This document shows, piece by piece, positions 1 through 11,759 of a stretch of DNA of 64,000 nucleotides; within the stretch, counting starts at the first letter, position 1, and each line of letters opens with the position of its first letter. The translations under genes were made by a program, and so were the position numbers. The stretch is from Perilla frutescens. Taxonomy: Eukaryota; Streptophyta; Magnoliopsida; Lamiales; Lamiaceae. The stretch lies in contig BRKX01000004.1 of assembly GCA_026008535.1 (NCBI GenBank), forward strand, positions 56,676,501-56,740,500, written 5' to 3'. The notes beneath the pieces were generated by a model that saw only the letters and a list, made by a program, of their open reading frames with translations, did not search any database and was not told where the DNA came from.

Positions 1-1069
1 AAAAAGATATACGATGGAAACTAAAAGGTCAAAAATTAATTTCAGGCTAGATTTGTTGTATATTCAAAAGGTCAGGTATTAAATTATTATTTATAAAAAG
101 TCAGGACATTTTTGTGAATTACTTGAAAGGTTGGGTTAAAATCTGATAATACCCCTCAATAAAATCATATTAAATTAAAAGTTCAAATAATCTATGCACA
201 ATTAAATAAGTTTGGATTTTTGTGCTAAAACTTTAATGAGTAGAGTTTTGATGATGTCTTGAAATTATTGAATATATCTTAAGTGCTCATTATTATCTCC
301 TTCTTTGATGACTTTTGGGAACATGGGCTATTTATTAATTTTAAGAATCCTTTGCTTTTGTATTCACTTTGTTACACCCCTTTTCGTGACTTTCATAAAA
401 GTTAGACTTTACCAAAAATTTTGCAACAAAAAGGGTCCCAACCAGATTATTATTACATCATAGAAATTAATCGATGTGAATTTGTGAGATAAAATTTAAA
501 GGGAGAAAGTGAATTGCTGAAAGGATAATTCTAGTTGGCACATATTGTCCCAGCATAAATTGTGAATAATTATGTTAAATGACTAAATTATTCTTATTAT
601 ATTATTTATTTTAAAAGAATTCAAAATTTTAAATTTTTCTATCTCCGTTAATTGATGTTGGATATCTCTCTCACCATTAATAATTGAACTCTTCAACTAT
701 GTAATTAATCACTTATTAGCCCAACTTAATTATAATTATTTGATTAATAAACAAATTTATGGCTGTATTCAATTCATAGTATGATAGTGAGTTCAATTTT
801 ATTACATATAAAAAACGTTTTTAGAAGATAATTAAACTTTGAACTCCAATTCTTTAATTAATCAAATGTTTACTCAATTTATGATTATGCGATTAAAAAA
901 TATTTTAAAAAAATTATTGATTGCACATTATGAGATAATTAAACTAAGATAACATATGACAAAATATGATATATTTAATAATATATAATTGATTCACAAC
1001 ATCTTTACATGCTTAAGCCAAATTTTTCATTTGCATTTTCATTAGGCAAAAACAATAGCATAATTGCTA

Positions 1070-1430
1070 TATGACACTTATATATTAGAAGTAGAATCGT
1101 TTGTGGTGTCGGTAATATCAATCATCAGAATATTTTTAGCTTCCTCATCCTTTATTTTTTGAACCATTTTAAGATATAGCTCGTACAAGTTAGACAATGG
1201 AGACTCATCCAGTAAAAGTTGTCATGGCTTGTTTTCTCCAAAAATCTTGACTTCCCTTGTTAACAACTCTTTAATGTCATTCAATTAAAAAAAAACTCTT
1301 TAATGTCACTTTTAAGATCCTCAAATTGTTCCCTCAATGAGCTGTATAGTGACTAATAAGGCTGGTGAGGGAGGCACTTTCCACTCACGTTTCTTTCACT
1401 TGAATGATAAAGGTGGGATTTGAGACATCT
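1070..1430 (-). pseudogene. Decayed coding fragment, unknown product
   Basis: Read on the minus strand, this stretch gives a charged, helix-like peptide rich in Glu, Lys and Leu (for example a run SSLREQFEDLKSDIKELLT, then a segment LSNLYELYLKMVQKIKDEE). It is interrupted by a stop codon and by a small insertion that duplicates a motif like AACTCTTTAATGTCA (copies near 1266 and 1296). Codon-like texture stands out from the AT-rich surroundings, which suggests an old gene or transposon fragment. No family is recognised, and it may be chance. Confidence 0.25.
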
Positions 1431-1598
1431 CTAAGTTTTTCAGTTGGTGTTATTGAATAACTTTCGTTACGGGTACTTATATAGTACACAAATGACTTTT
1501 GATTATATAAAGTGTTTAATTACCAATTAATTTGTATATTTAACTATGCAATAAATATACTTAATTGTGTGTATATCTTAATAAAAATATTTATGTGA

Positions 1599-1599
<1 letters not shown>

Positions 1600-1644
<45 letters not shown>
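1600..1644. repeat. AAT microsatellite
   Basis: About 15 uninterrupted TAA/AAT trinucleotide units in intergenic DNA. Confidence 0.95.
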
Positions 1645-1646
<2 letters not shown>

Positions 1647-2327
1647 TACCAGATTAAAAAAAAACAACCGCCAAATTAAGAGACTTCTCAAAAACCTCTG
1701 TTAGATTAACGAACTTCTCTTATTAAACCTTTCCCTCTCTCGCCTCTTCCTCTCCTCTTATCTCACGTCTCTTTATCTGTGCTCAAATGATAACTTGAGT
1801 TGCAATACTAAATGCAATAAACTAGCTAAATTGATTTGCATTCCTGATGACCAGATAAAAATCATAGATGACTTCTTTTTTAAACCAAAATATACTATAT
1901 AAATATCATATTATATTCATGTTTAAGTACAAATATTAATTTGAGTGGTTTAATTTCTATTTTTATTTTATTTAAGACAAATTCATTGTACTTGGGAATT
2001 GGTGTAGAAAATGAGGGATGAATCCAATGCATTATTGATTATTCATGCATTCAAATTAAATATTGAAAATTATGTAGAAAATGAGGAATAAATTTTAATC
2101 AAAATTGTATCAAGGGTGATAGTGTCATTTTATATTGAAATTTTATTACATTCTACATTTGTTCCGGCACAATTTGTGCCATTTAACATTATCCTTGCTG
2201 AAAAATGTTTATTTCACTTCTACCTTAAACAAGATTATAATATTTTCATCACATTTTGTTATCCTATAATAATCCATTAACCAGCAAATCATTCCCTTGG
2301 TATATAAATAGAGAGGTGGACTTGCGT

Positions 2328-2802
2328 GCAACAACAATTATTTTCGCCTATTTCAGGCGGTCATGTGGCCCCACGCGGGCGTGTCACGTGACACATAGTA
2401 CTTTTTATTGTAGTTGGAATGATGATAGTATTAATCTCAGGTTGATACCTTTCTTTATCGTACTTGATACTTTTCTAATTACCACATGGTACTTTTTATT
2501 TATCGAACTCGTGTTTTGCTTTCCTTGCAAATTTTTGGAATGATGATTGTTTTAGATTGATCTCAACACATACAATATAAAAACTGAAAAAAAAAAATCA
2601 GAATTTGAACTAAATAAACTTATATAAAATAACTAGTAGACCCCTTACTTTTTAATGATACAGATGGTACTTTTTGAATATTTTGTGATACTTTTTAATA
2701 GGAAAGTTGGTACTCACTTTGGACAGTTTTTTTTATGGGTTGACCCGCGTTGACTGGGTCAAAAGCGGGTTTAACTGACCCGTCTCATATAGTGTTATTT
2801 GC
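2328..2802. mobile_element. Possible diverged inverted-repeat element (member A)
   Basis: The right side (GGGTTGACCCGCGTTGAC, then ACTGACCCGTCTCATAT) resembles the right end of the element at 19871-20242, where GTTGACCGTCTGATATAC is found. The interior has repeated GGTACTTTTT and GATACTTTTT words, the complement of the AAAAGTATCA words inside that element. The left side (CAGGCGGTCATG) is a weak inverted match. Termini and target duplication are not clear, so the boundaries are approximate and family membership is inferred. Confidence 0.3.
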
Positions 2803-5163
2803 ATCATGATGCATGCAAGTATTTGCCATAAATAGATTATTGTCGCATCACAAAAATTACAACTATTTTCTATTTATCGAGGTCTTTGTCTGGATATGCA
2901 CACATAATATTTCAATTTTAAATATATCGGTGAAATTTCAACATTTTAGTTTTGATTTTGTTCGGTTTGGTTTGGATTGTTTACTCAGCCCTGGAGGCTA
3001 ACACAGTGACATCCAATTATTTGATGCTGCAAACTCCCATTTTGTAAAATTGAACTCTAACAAAATAAATGATTTCAAGAATAATACAAAACATCCCACA
3101 ATAATTTTTTGTCTATCTGCCCATAAACCCCAAAACATTAAAGCGAAAACAACAAAGAAAAATAAATTAAATTTTATATTTCTCACATATATGATATATC
3201 ATATACGTGACTACCCAAATTTGTGGATATCCTCCAATTATGGAGATATAGAAGAATCTACTTCCAACTATATTCTTGAAACCACAAATTTATATTGCTT
3301 CACCATAAAAGGGGTGGGGCTGGGGGTCTCTAAAACTCTAAAATCAAAATCAATATCAATGTCATTTTCTTGAATAGCTAATTACAGTTGAAATTAGTAG
3401 GTGTTGTTAATTAATGAGATTAGTGTGTGTGTGTGTCGGTGGGTCATATGTTTGCTTAACTTATATGTATGAATATGGACATGAAATTGCAAGTTGATAA
3501 TACAGATGTTGTGCTATATTTAGTGCATATCCCATCACATTGATAATTGATATAGTAACTAAGAGCCTTCAATTATTGCCCACAAATAATGTGTATTTAT
3601 TATTGGACATCAAATATTTTTGGTACACTTGTATTATATTTTTTATTAATTGTAATTACTAATTAAAATAAGTTTTCGTGCCGATACTAATATTGAGCGG
3701 ATATAAAACAATATTTTCTGCGAAGTTTGGGAGAATTGAAGACACCAGAAGGTTTTTTTTTCCTTATTTTTTTGTGTAATTTAATTATCGGAATAATTTT
3801 GATATACTCCGTAGGGTTTACAATAAAATTAAATATTTTAGAAAAAAATAACTGATACACTAAAATCCTAAATCTTTACTTTTACGTTATGTTTTTTCTT
3901 CTTTTCAGTATTTTGATGTTTTCTGAGTATTTACCCGGCTCCTTAATTATTTTAATTTTTTATTTTTTAAGTTTAATTTCTAAAATAAGTGTGTGTATAT
4001 GTGCATATCAACTATTTGGTATAATATGATCAATCAGCCTAAATTACTGTTACCTTACCAAATGCATAAATAAATAAACTTAAATAAAAATTGTATATAA
4101 AATAGAAACCTTATTTTATAGATGAATACGTACTGAATTGCGACGCCAATACGATGTAAATACCAAACTTGCAACATCTTAATCGAAATATTTGTCTTTT
4201 AGGAATGAATATAACCTCTACCATATGAGACTCAATCTTTTGTTTTTGACCATATATGACGATTTAATTTTGCCTTGTAATTGTCTATTTTTCTTGGGCA
4301 GTTCTCCAAGATATTGTGTCTTTTTTTTTGGTGATAAAAAAAAAACTACTAACTCCGTCATTCAATTTGCTATATTAAATTATAATGTCAAAACAAAGAT
4401 TCAAACCTTATTACATTAACATATTAATTAAGGCGGAAAGAATACAATCAAATCATGCGTTTGGGATGGTTTAATGGGTATATATAATTAAGTTTCTCCA
4501 GTAACATATAAATCGAGCTCCCTTAATGAAGTTTCAGGGTAGATTCTCTGTTGCATTTTGTGTTGCATAATTAATTTTTTTTAAATATTCCCTAATTGGA
4601 AATGGATGAACTCTAAATAGAAAATTTAAATTAAAATAAATCATAATAAATTAAAAAAAATTATGTTTTTTTGAAAAAATATTAAAGAGTTGTAACAGGG
4701 AATGCAACATGATTTGTAACAGGTGATCCCATTTTATGAAGTTTGCCTCTATTTCATTATTTGCTGACTATTCTATTGTATCAAAAGATGGTCTACCAAG
4801 AACAATTTACTATTCTTGTGCGGTTGACGAACTATTGTACTAACAATTGTATAAGAGCAAAATCTATTTAGAATGATTTTTATTTCTCTTGGGTGAATTC
4901 TATCGGTGTTCATCAATTTCTATCAATCTTCTTTTCAGTTTAAATTTATAGTTCGACTTTTTAAAATGAATCTTTTAAATAGAACACAATTTCCTTAAAT
5001 AGAACCCCTTTTCTTTCTATATAACACAAACATTGGTGAAGCTTTTATGATATCCAAAAATATATTTATTTTAGTTTTTTTCTTTTAATTTAAAGTATTC
5101 ATTTTCGATTACTACTACTAACAAACACTTCATTTTTTTCTTTAGTAAATGAAACATTGCATG
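2803..5163. other. AT-rich intergenic region
   Basis: No gene recognised. Open frames of 60-107 codons (for example near 3050-3373 on the plus strand) are low-complexity, rich in Asn, Lys and Phe, and lack known domains. They are probably chance frames. Confidence 0.6.
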
Positions 5164-5423
5164 AAATAGCATGATAACTATCCCCTTGGGGATGGCCTAG
5201 TGGTGGAGTGGTGTTTCTTGAGGTCAAAGGTCTCAAGTTTGACCCACCACCAACGCCACTAAGTGTGAGCCTGTCACACCTGACTTGCTAAGTGTGGTTT
5301 ACCTCCCCTGTGTAGGTTTGCAGGCTATTACACAGGGGCGGGATTTATCCAGTGCGCACCACGATAGCGGTTGCGGGTTACCCTCGACATCCAAAAAAAA
5401 TAAAAAAAAATAGCATGATAACT
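5164..5423 (+). mobile_element. tRNA-derived SINE with target duplication
   Basis: The body (about 5180-5407) starts with a tRNA-like head. It has an A-box-like TGGCCTAGTGG at about 5193 and a B-box-like AGTTTGACCC at about 5236, spaced as in an internal RNA polymerase III promoter. It ends in an A-rich tail after CGACATCC. Both sides carry the 16-bp direct repeat AAATAGCATGATAACT (5164-5179 and 5408-5423), a typical target-primed insertion signature. A second copy lies inverted at 15754-16023. SINEs encode no protein and rely on LINE machinery. Confidence 0.85.
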
Positions 5424-5929
5424 GTTTCCTTAAGAGTTCTGTAAGTAGAGGCAACTTTTTCTTATACATGATTGTGCATAAAAAGCTAAAACAATTTATC
5501 GGGTTCTATTTTACAGCAAGCATGATTGCAAATTAAAGAAATAAATAGGCTTATTTTTATGCACCGATTTTGATAAAGTTTGTGTCACGACATCGGGAAA
5601 AAAAAACCATGATTAAAATAAGGACAGTGATAGATAAAGACACAAAGGTGTTTAATAGAGTGTTTAAGAAATGATGGCTCTGTTTTTTTTTCTTTTTTAT
5701 CCTCTATCCTAAACTTCTCTTAGTTGTCGATGTTATTACATTCGAGTACAGTATCCATAAATATTTATTAAATATGTATTTAATATTTCTCACTGTATGC
5801 AAAAATTAAATGAAATATCATAGTGTATCATTCTTTAATAGAAATATGATTTCAGTCGGAAATAATTTAAATTAACGATTCAGGTGCGAGGCCGGTTGAT
5901 GATGAGCTGGTATCATTAGAATTCCATGA

Positions 5930-5930
<1 letters not shown>

Positions 5931-5960
<30 letters not shown>
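5931..5960. repeat. ATCT microsatellite
   Basis: About seven tandem ATCT/CTAT tetranucleotide units. Confidence 0.95.
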
Positions 5961-6360
5961 TATTTTTTAACACAATCATATTATTTTCTTTAGAATGCAT
6001 TTCTCTCTCTAAAACCCCAACATTATAGTTGAATAGTTTAATTTTCATATAAATTACATATTGAAAGATATGCAAGTAATTAATTTAAATGGGTGGAACT
6101 ACAATTTCATATAAATAAAAGATTGTGAATTTACATTCGCCATTATTATGCGTTTGTGAGGCTTAGAAAGGTTTTGATGTCAATTATAGGACAATTTTGT
6201 GAGATTGTTTTGAGCAATGGGGATGAGAAAACTAGGGCCCATGCCATTATGAATCTTGATTATAGTTTGGGTCCTTTTTTTCATTTTGGTTATGAATTAG
6301 ATGAACAAAAATAAAGAAAAACTTGTGGCCATGGATCAACAACTTTTCTCCAACTCATCA

Positions 6361-6361
<1 letters not shown>

Positions 6362-6393
<32 letters not shown>
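6362..6393. repeat. CT microsatellite
   Basis: Sixteen or so CT dinucleotide units in a row. A shorter GA run lies at about 6953-6973. Confidence 0.95.
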
Positions 6394-6395
<2 letters not shown>

Positions 6396-8549
6396 AGTGA
6401 CCAAATTCTAAAGATGCATGGACCATTTTATTTGCTAGTATTTTATCCCTTTTCGAAAAGTTGTTTCAGAATTCCCATATTTTCATTCATCACAAATAAT
6501 AAACTCAAATTTATTACTCATAGGGTCGTTATTCACTCAAAGAATACAACTTTAATACGATGCACAAATTAAGGCTGTATCAATTAGTGCTTTCATCAAA
6601 GGAAATCGAAACGCAGAAAAATGTTGAAATTACTATTAAAAATAAATCAATAGAAGAAATGATTCTTGAACAAGAAGATTCATTGATGCTTCAATTCGAA
6701 ATATTTATTGAGAAAAATACCTCTAAATCACAATGCTTGTTGTCAACATTCCATGTGTTGTAGTGAGGAATACATCATCATTTGTTATAGAGAAAAGCTT
6801 TATCTTATATATAATCTTTATATTTAACTTATATCTAGACTTATCCACATGTCTGTGGGAAACCCTACATAAAGTCTTCTTGACCAATACTCTAAAAATC
6901 TTCTACCTTTGGCAGCCAAAAACAAGGCAACATATATAATATGGTTGTGCATGGAGAGAGAGAGAGAGAGAGGGGCATTTGATTCTGTAAAACTATCAAA
7001 GATAGATTTTGAACGGCATAAAAGGAAAAAAAGGGAGATATATTTGGAGTACATTAGCTTATCTAAAAATTGGTTGAAAGAGTCAAGATATCATCATAAA
7101 TAGCACAGCCATAAACTAGATCAGCCATTTGAAAACCAAATATTTTTTCCTTAGTGATCTCCCACATCCCACGAGGCAAAGCGAGGATGGATGTTGAGCA
7201 GTTGCTATGTAGAGAAAGGAACGCGACCTCGTCCCATCAGTATCGCTTGTGGGGCCTGTGGGGGCGGGGTTACAAATTTGCCACCATAAACTATGGCCAT
7301 TTATTACAAAAAAAAAGGTGTCATTATCATCATAATGAAGCTGCTGAAGCAAAATGCCAAACCTGTCGAATTCACCTTCCTCTGTGACTCGAGACTTGAT
7401 CAAAATTCACAATATATATGCTGCATTTTGTCAAACTGCAATCAGTGTGAATTACAATCGTGGGGTCAATAAAATATACAAGTGTGATTAAATCACTACA
7501 AAGAGAGATGAGGAAAAGCCAAAAAGAAAAAGAATAGAAAAAGAGTAAAATATGGAAGATGATCATATGGAACAACATAACATTAATACTGACAGTTGCT
7601 TATAAATATTTACTAATCAATCAAAGTGATATCGATATCTAAAAAAAATGAAGTTTTCGATTGAACAAGTCAGAGTAGAAATACATCATCGTTTAAAACT
7701 GGGAAAAACCGAGGCAATAATGAGGGGAGAGGGGAGGGCACATATCAAGTTTCAACATACATACAGATACAGCCTACATTTTGATCACTCACTATTTGGT
7801 GATATCGAAGTCACCTGATTTTATCGTTCATTTCCCAGGGTCTAAGCAAGGATATAGAAAGTCTTGTTGAGGTTTATTTCCATATCACCACGACAGCTCA
7901 AATGGAATGGTATTAGTCTCATTGCAGATGCAGATTCAGGTGCCTATGTGACAGTTCTCTTTCATCTTTGTATAAACAAAAATAGCATCCATATCCAAAT
8001 TGTTGGGTTCCATACAAGATCACAAATCAGCAAGATAAACTAGTTAAAGACTAAAAAGATTACTAGTGCTAGAAATTAAGACAAACTGTTTCTTACCAAT
8101 CTTAGCAGGCAGCAGAGTTGCATGTCTCTCTTGAAATGCTATCTGCAAAAGGAGATGACATGCCGGATACGTAGTTTCATAGCTTCGTAGTGTTTTCTCC
8201 TCTCGCCACCATATCATGCTTTCTCAGGTACAGTCCCATGGGCAGACTCACCAGAAAGCAAGAAATTAAAGCATCTGATCACTCAGAAACATCAGCTACT
8301 TAAGGTCTTGTAGGTATTTTGTAGATTCGACCAACAAAACAATGACTGGCTTATTTCATTGCCTACAGAATATAGCACACAAAGTCCCTAGCATTTGGAG
8401 TTCAATAGGCCGTGTGTATAGAGTATAATAACTAAGTCAGAACCAGATAAGAACAATACATAGAAAGTAGATGCAAGAGACGATGCCGACACTCTGGGGA
8501 CGGGAAGCTATCTTTGCTTCAAAAAAAGTAGCCATCTGAAACGACTTAA

Positions 8550-8734
8550 TGTAGAGAATATAACTTTTGCATATTTCTTATCTCAAACCACACGGTAGTA
8601 TGGAGTATAAATACAAGAGAACTAAGAGCTAATCCTAAGCTAGATATACACAAATAAGAATTACAAAGAAAGGATAGGAATGCTAGATACACAGGAAAGA
8701 GACATGAGTTTATCTGATAGATCTATCCTTATCA
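8550..8734 (-). repeat. 3' LTR of deleted copia element
   Basis: 185 bp, TG...CA. It pairs with 9967-10151 and is flanked on its outer side by CTTAA. Confidence 0.9.
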
Positions 8735-8741
8735 TGCCCCC

Positions 8742-9920
8742 TCAAGATGAGGGCGAATGAACACCAATCTTGTAACGAAGCTTAAGAAGGCGCGGAGCAG
8801 ATAATGGTTTAGTTAAAGCATCTGCCAGTTGATCCGCCGAAGAGACATGAGAGATGCGCAGCTGACCACTTTGTACTCTTTGGTGGGCGAAGTGAAAATC
8901 CAAGGCAATGTGTTTCATGCGGGAATGGAAGACTGGATTGGTGCAAAGATATGTGGCACCAATATTGTCACAATAAATGGGAGGAGCTGAGACAACCGGA
9001 GCAGTAAGTTCAAGAAGCAAAGATTGAACCCAAACAAGTTCAGCAGCAGCTGAAGCGACGGCACGATATTCGGCCTTGGTGGAACTGTGGAAGATCGAGC
9101 AACAACATTCTGCTTTTTAGAAGACCAGGAAATGGGATTACTCCCAAGATACACAATGTGAGCGGAAGTGGAGGTGTGATCATCGGGGTCTCCTGCCCAA
9201 TCCGCATCAGAAAATGCGTGCAAATTAAATGGAGAATTCCGGCGAAGAAAAAGACCGTGATCGAGTGTGCTATTAAGATAGCGAAGGACACGCTTGACAG
9301 CTGTCCAATGATCGGTGGTCGGCCGGTGCATGAATTGAGCAAGACGGTTGACGGTGAAAGCAATATCCAGGCGAGTAAGAGATAGATATTGCAAGCTGCC
9401 AACACTAGAGAGATACTCACTCGGGTCAGTGAGAGATGTTCCAGAAGAAATGGATAATGTAGGCGAGGCAGCCATTGGTGATCCAACTGGTTTGGCGTCA
9501 ACCATTTTTGTCTTTTGTAAGATGTCACGGATATACTAGGTTTGAGAGAGAAGTATGCCATCGGAACAACGATTAACTTCCACGCCAATAAAGTAGGACA
9601 AAGGGCCGAGATCTTTGATAGAGAATTGAGCTGCAAGTTGTTGGACAACATGATGAAGTAACGATGTACAATTTCCAATAAGCGGTGGCGACAGCAGAGT
9701 CTGTTGGTGCAGAGGTTGAATTTGTGGAGTTGGGTGTAGCAGAGGGGGATGGTAGCCTTGGCTGAGTGCCATCAACAAATCCAAGAAGATCACACCCGAT
9801 GAGGACGGTCTGGAACTGCATGCGCCATGAACCGTAGTTCGTGGAGTCGAGTTTGATGGGTGTTTGAGCGGCGATGTTAATCGCAATCAATGGAGTGGGG
9901 GTGGTGGATTCAGAAGCCAT
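8742..9920 (-). pseudogene. Copia gag-pol remnant (gag start joined to RT end and RNase H)
   Basis: On the minus strand a start codon at about 9920 opens a gag N-terminus typical of plant copia elements (IKLDSTNYGSWRMQFQTVL). After about 80 codons the sequence jumps, with a frame change, to the C-terminal part of reverse transcriptase (FSIKDLGPLSYFIGVEVNR), then the copia RNase H (YLNSTLDHGLFLRR, FSDADWAGDPDDH, SWSSKKQ). It ends with the conserved IYCDNIGATYL and QLADALTKPL blocks near 8960-8800. A frameshift near 9080 separates these last blocks. The polymerase catalytic YVDD region, integrase and protease are absent, so no active enzyme is encoded. Confidence 0.85.
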
Positions 9921-9966
9921 GAGAGAGGAGGATGGCTCGTTTGAGGAATTCAGAGGACTGATACCA

Positions 9967-10151
9967 TGTAGAGAATATAACTTTTGTATATTTCTTATCT
10001 CAAACCATATGGTAGTATGGAGTATAAATACAAGAGAACTAAGAGCTAATCCTAAGCTAGATATACACAAATAAGAATTACAAAGAAAGGATATGAATGC
10101 AAGATACACAAGAAAGAGACGTGAGTTTATCTGATAGATCTATCCTTATCA
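9967..10151 (-). repeat. 5' LTR of deleted copia element
   Basis: 185 bp, TG...CA, adjacent to the tRNA-Met-type primer-binding site. About 96 percent identical by eye to 8550-8734. Confidence 0.9.
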
Positions 10152-10156
10152 CTTAA

Positions 10157-11759
10157 CATATAACTAACCTATCACGGGCGCAAGCCATTAAGATGCTTTA
10201 TAACTTCCACAGCAATTCCCAAAATCAATATATCCAACCAATGCTGAAGAGTGAAGAATAATACTAAAGAGGTAGAGTAAATAACACAAAGTAATCTTAA
10301 CCAACAGAGAGCTTTCCGATTAACAAATTTGGAAAGGCATAACATAAGACGGTAGGTCCAGTTTTTTTCCCCACAGATAGGCAGAATTTCAACTCAAGCA
10401 AGTAAGAGCGTGGCCTTATATATCCTCGACATTCTCAACAAATAAACACATTAATGGTAATATGAACAACATTATCCGTATTTAAGGGCTCAAACACTTT
10501 ACATAACAAGAAGGCCAATGTCTGCTCTCGGTAATATCACAGTGTTGAGTGTTGACGAAACAAAAAATAACAACTTGAAAAAGAAACATCTCAAAGCCTA
10601 TAGACAGCTGCCCCAACACCCTCATTCTCTCTACGGTACTTAAATCAGACAACACCATTTAAATACAAGTTCCAAGCCCACAAAATATGGAGAACTATAA
10701 TTGAAATTATTATCTGAACAGAAGTGAGGCAATACAGACTAACAAACCTTTGAGGATTGTAGGTAGCATAGCATTAAGTTGGAACAGTAGGCCATCGAGA
10801 TATAGAAAATCAAGAATTTAAGCAGCGACTAAAATTTAAAGAACACACGCACATATTTGGATGAGTACCTCAGCTTTGAGCTAGCGAATCAGAAACTGGG
10901 TGCTGCAGTTGCCAACACAGAAGAATTGTGATCCGACGCCGCACCCACACTGCGCCGCCATGGAGAGGCGGAGCTCCGCTGTCGGCTGCGGATCAAGCTA
11001 TATGAAATGTCACCACTTTTGCTTTTGCCCTTTAATTTGTTACTTTTTTAGGAAATATCGTAAAATCAATTTTTCATAAATTGATGGTCTCATTTTGGTG
11101 AAGATGGTCTCATTTTGGTGAAGTCCGAAGTAAATAATAGCTACAAGATTTCAATCTTGCCTTGCTTTAAAGCAAGGAGGTGATTTTGTTTTTGCCTTTA
11201 GTGCTCTACTTTATGTTCGAAACTCTTCAAAGCCAAATTTATATTCCTAAAATAAAAATAGAGACAAGAGTAGATGATACTCATACTCATACTTTTATTT
11301 GGTGGAGAGTAATTGAAGCCCTCAAATTTGGTAACTGGAAATTTACATATATATTATTTACTTCTCAAATAAAGTGTTGAAAAAAGATGAAAATTATTTT
11401 GACGTATTTTTCCCATTTGCCCTCCAAAAATTATAAATATCCAAAGCCACCCCCCCACCCACCCACCCACCCTTTTCCTCTTTAACGAATAATAATAATT
11501 TCAACCACTTTGAAAAAAAAGGTTAGTTTTCAAAAGAAAAATCACTAAAACCCAAATTCGTTTCTGGACTTCAGATTCTCTCCATAATCCAAACCGAATC
11601 GCAGTCGTCTCTTAGCACAATCGGTCAGATTTCTTTTTTTCTTTTCCATTTAATTTTTTTTCCGGTTTCAGTAATTTTTCTTAGCTGTCTGCACAATAGT
11701 TGTCGTTGGATCTAAATTATTGATTTTTTTTTTTTGTGGATTAAAAATTCAGGCAATCG
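10157..11759. other. Intergenic/promoter region upstream of the ARL gene
   Basis: Contains an exact 20-bp tandem duplication (11083-11102 and 11103-11122), a CCCA/C-rich run (about 11446-11471) and pyrimidine-rich tracts up to the ARL start codon. These tracts look like a plant promoter and 5' leader. A TTAAAAATTCAG sequence just before 11754 could be the acceptor of a leader intron. The possible 5' exon of a divergent minus-strand transcript lies at about 10880-10980. Confidence 0.45.

Larger units (their letters stand above)
1..2327. other. AT-rich intergenic region
   Basis: No credible gene is seen. The stretch is very AT-rich and contains an AAT-type microsatellite near 1600-1644 and a minus-strand fragment that looks like a decayed coding sequence (1070-1430, listed separately). 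Short open frames here have no recognisable domains. Confidence 0.6.
5424..8096. other. Intergenic region with microsatellites
   Basis: Mostly AT-rich. It holds simple repeats at 5931-5960, 6362-6393 and 6953-6973, and a conspicuously GC-rich patch around 7150-7275 of unknown origin. Part of 7700-8096 could be the 3' portion of the uncertain minus-strand transcript described at 8097-10970. Open frames here overlap simple repeats or lack domains. Confidence 0.5.
8545..10156 (-). mobile_element. Internally deleted Ty1-copia element
   Basis: A complete but non-autonomous LTR element on the minus strand, body 8550-10151. It has two 185-bp LTRs (8550-8734 and 9967-10151), both TG...CA, differing at about seven sites, and a 5-bp target duplication CTTAA on each side. 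A primer-binding site complementary to initiator tRNA-Met (TGGTATCAG on the minus strand, 9958-9966) abuts the right LTR, and a purine-rich tract (about 8735-8745) abuts the left one. Only the start of gag and the C-terminal end of reverse transcriptase plus RNase H remain; protease, integrase and most of the polymerase are missing. LTR similarity suggests a fairly recent insertion. Confidence 0.9.
8097..10970 (-). other. Possible spliced minus-strand transcript of unknown function
   Basis: This is a tentative gene model. On the minus strand, a GC-rich CpG-containing stretch at about 10980-10880 has a start codon in good context at about 10961, opening a 26-codon frame beginning MAAQCGCGVGSQF, followed by a possible GAG/GTACTC splice donor near 10870. 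At 8142-8097 lies a 46-nt candidate exon bounded by a strong acceptor (CTCCTTTTGCAG) and donor (GTAAGAA). The putative intron between them contains the deleted copia element. No protein family is recognised; it could be a non-coding RNA or a small-protein gene. RNA evidence would be needed. Confidence 0.3.

Noticed and set aside
2256..4419. Several open frames of 60-107 codons
   Set aside because: Low-complexity, AT-driven translations with no domains or codon bias; considered chance frames.
7150..7275. Possible small nuclear RNA or 7SL gene
   Set aside because: Only a loose upstream-element-like motif is present, with no TATA box at the right spacing and no match to remembered snRNA cores.
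9158..9539. Plus-strand frames over the deleted copia element
   Set aside because: They are antisense shadows of the minus-strand RT/RNase H remnant.
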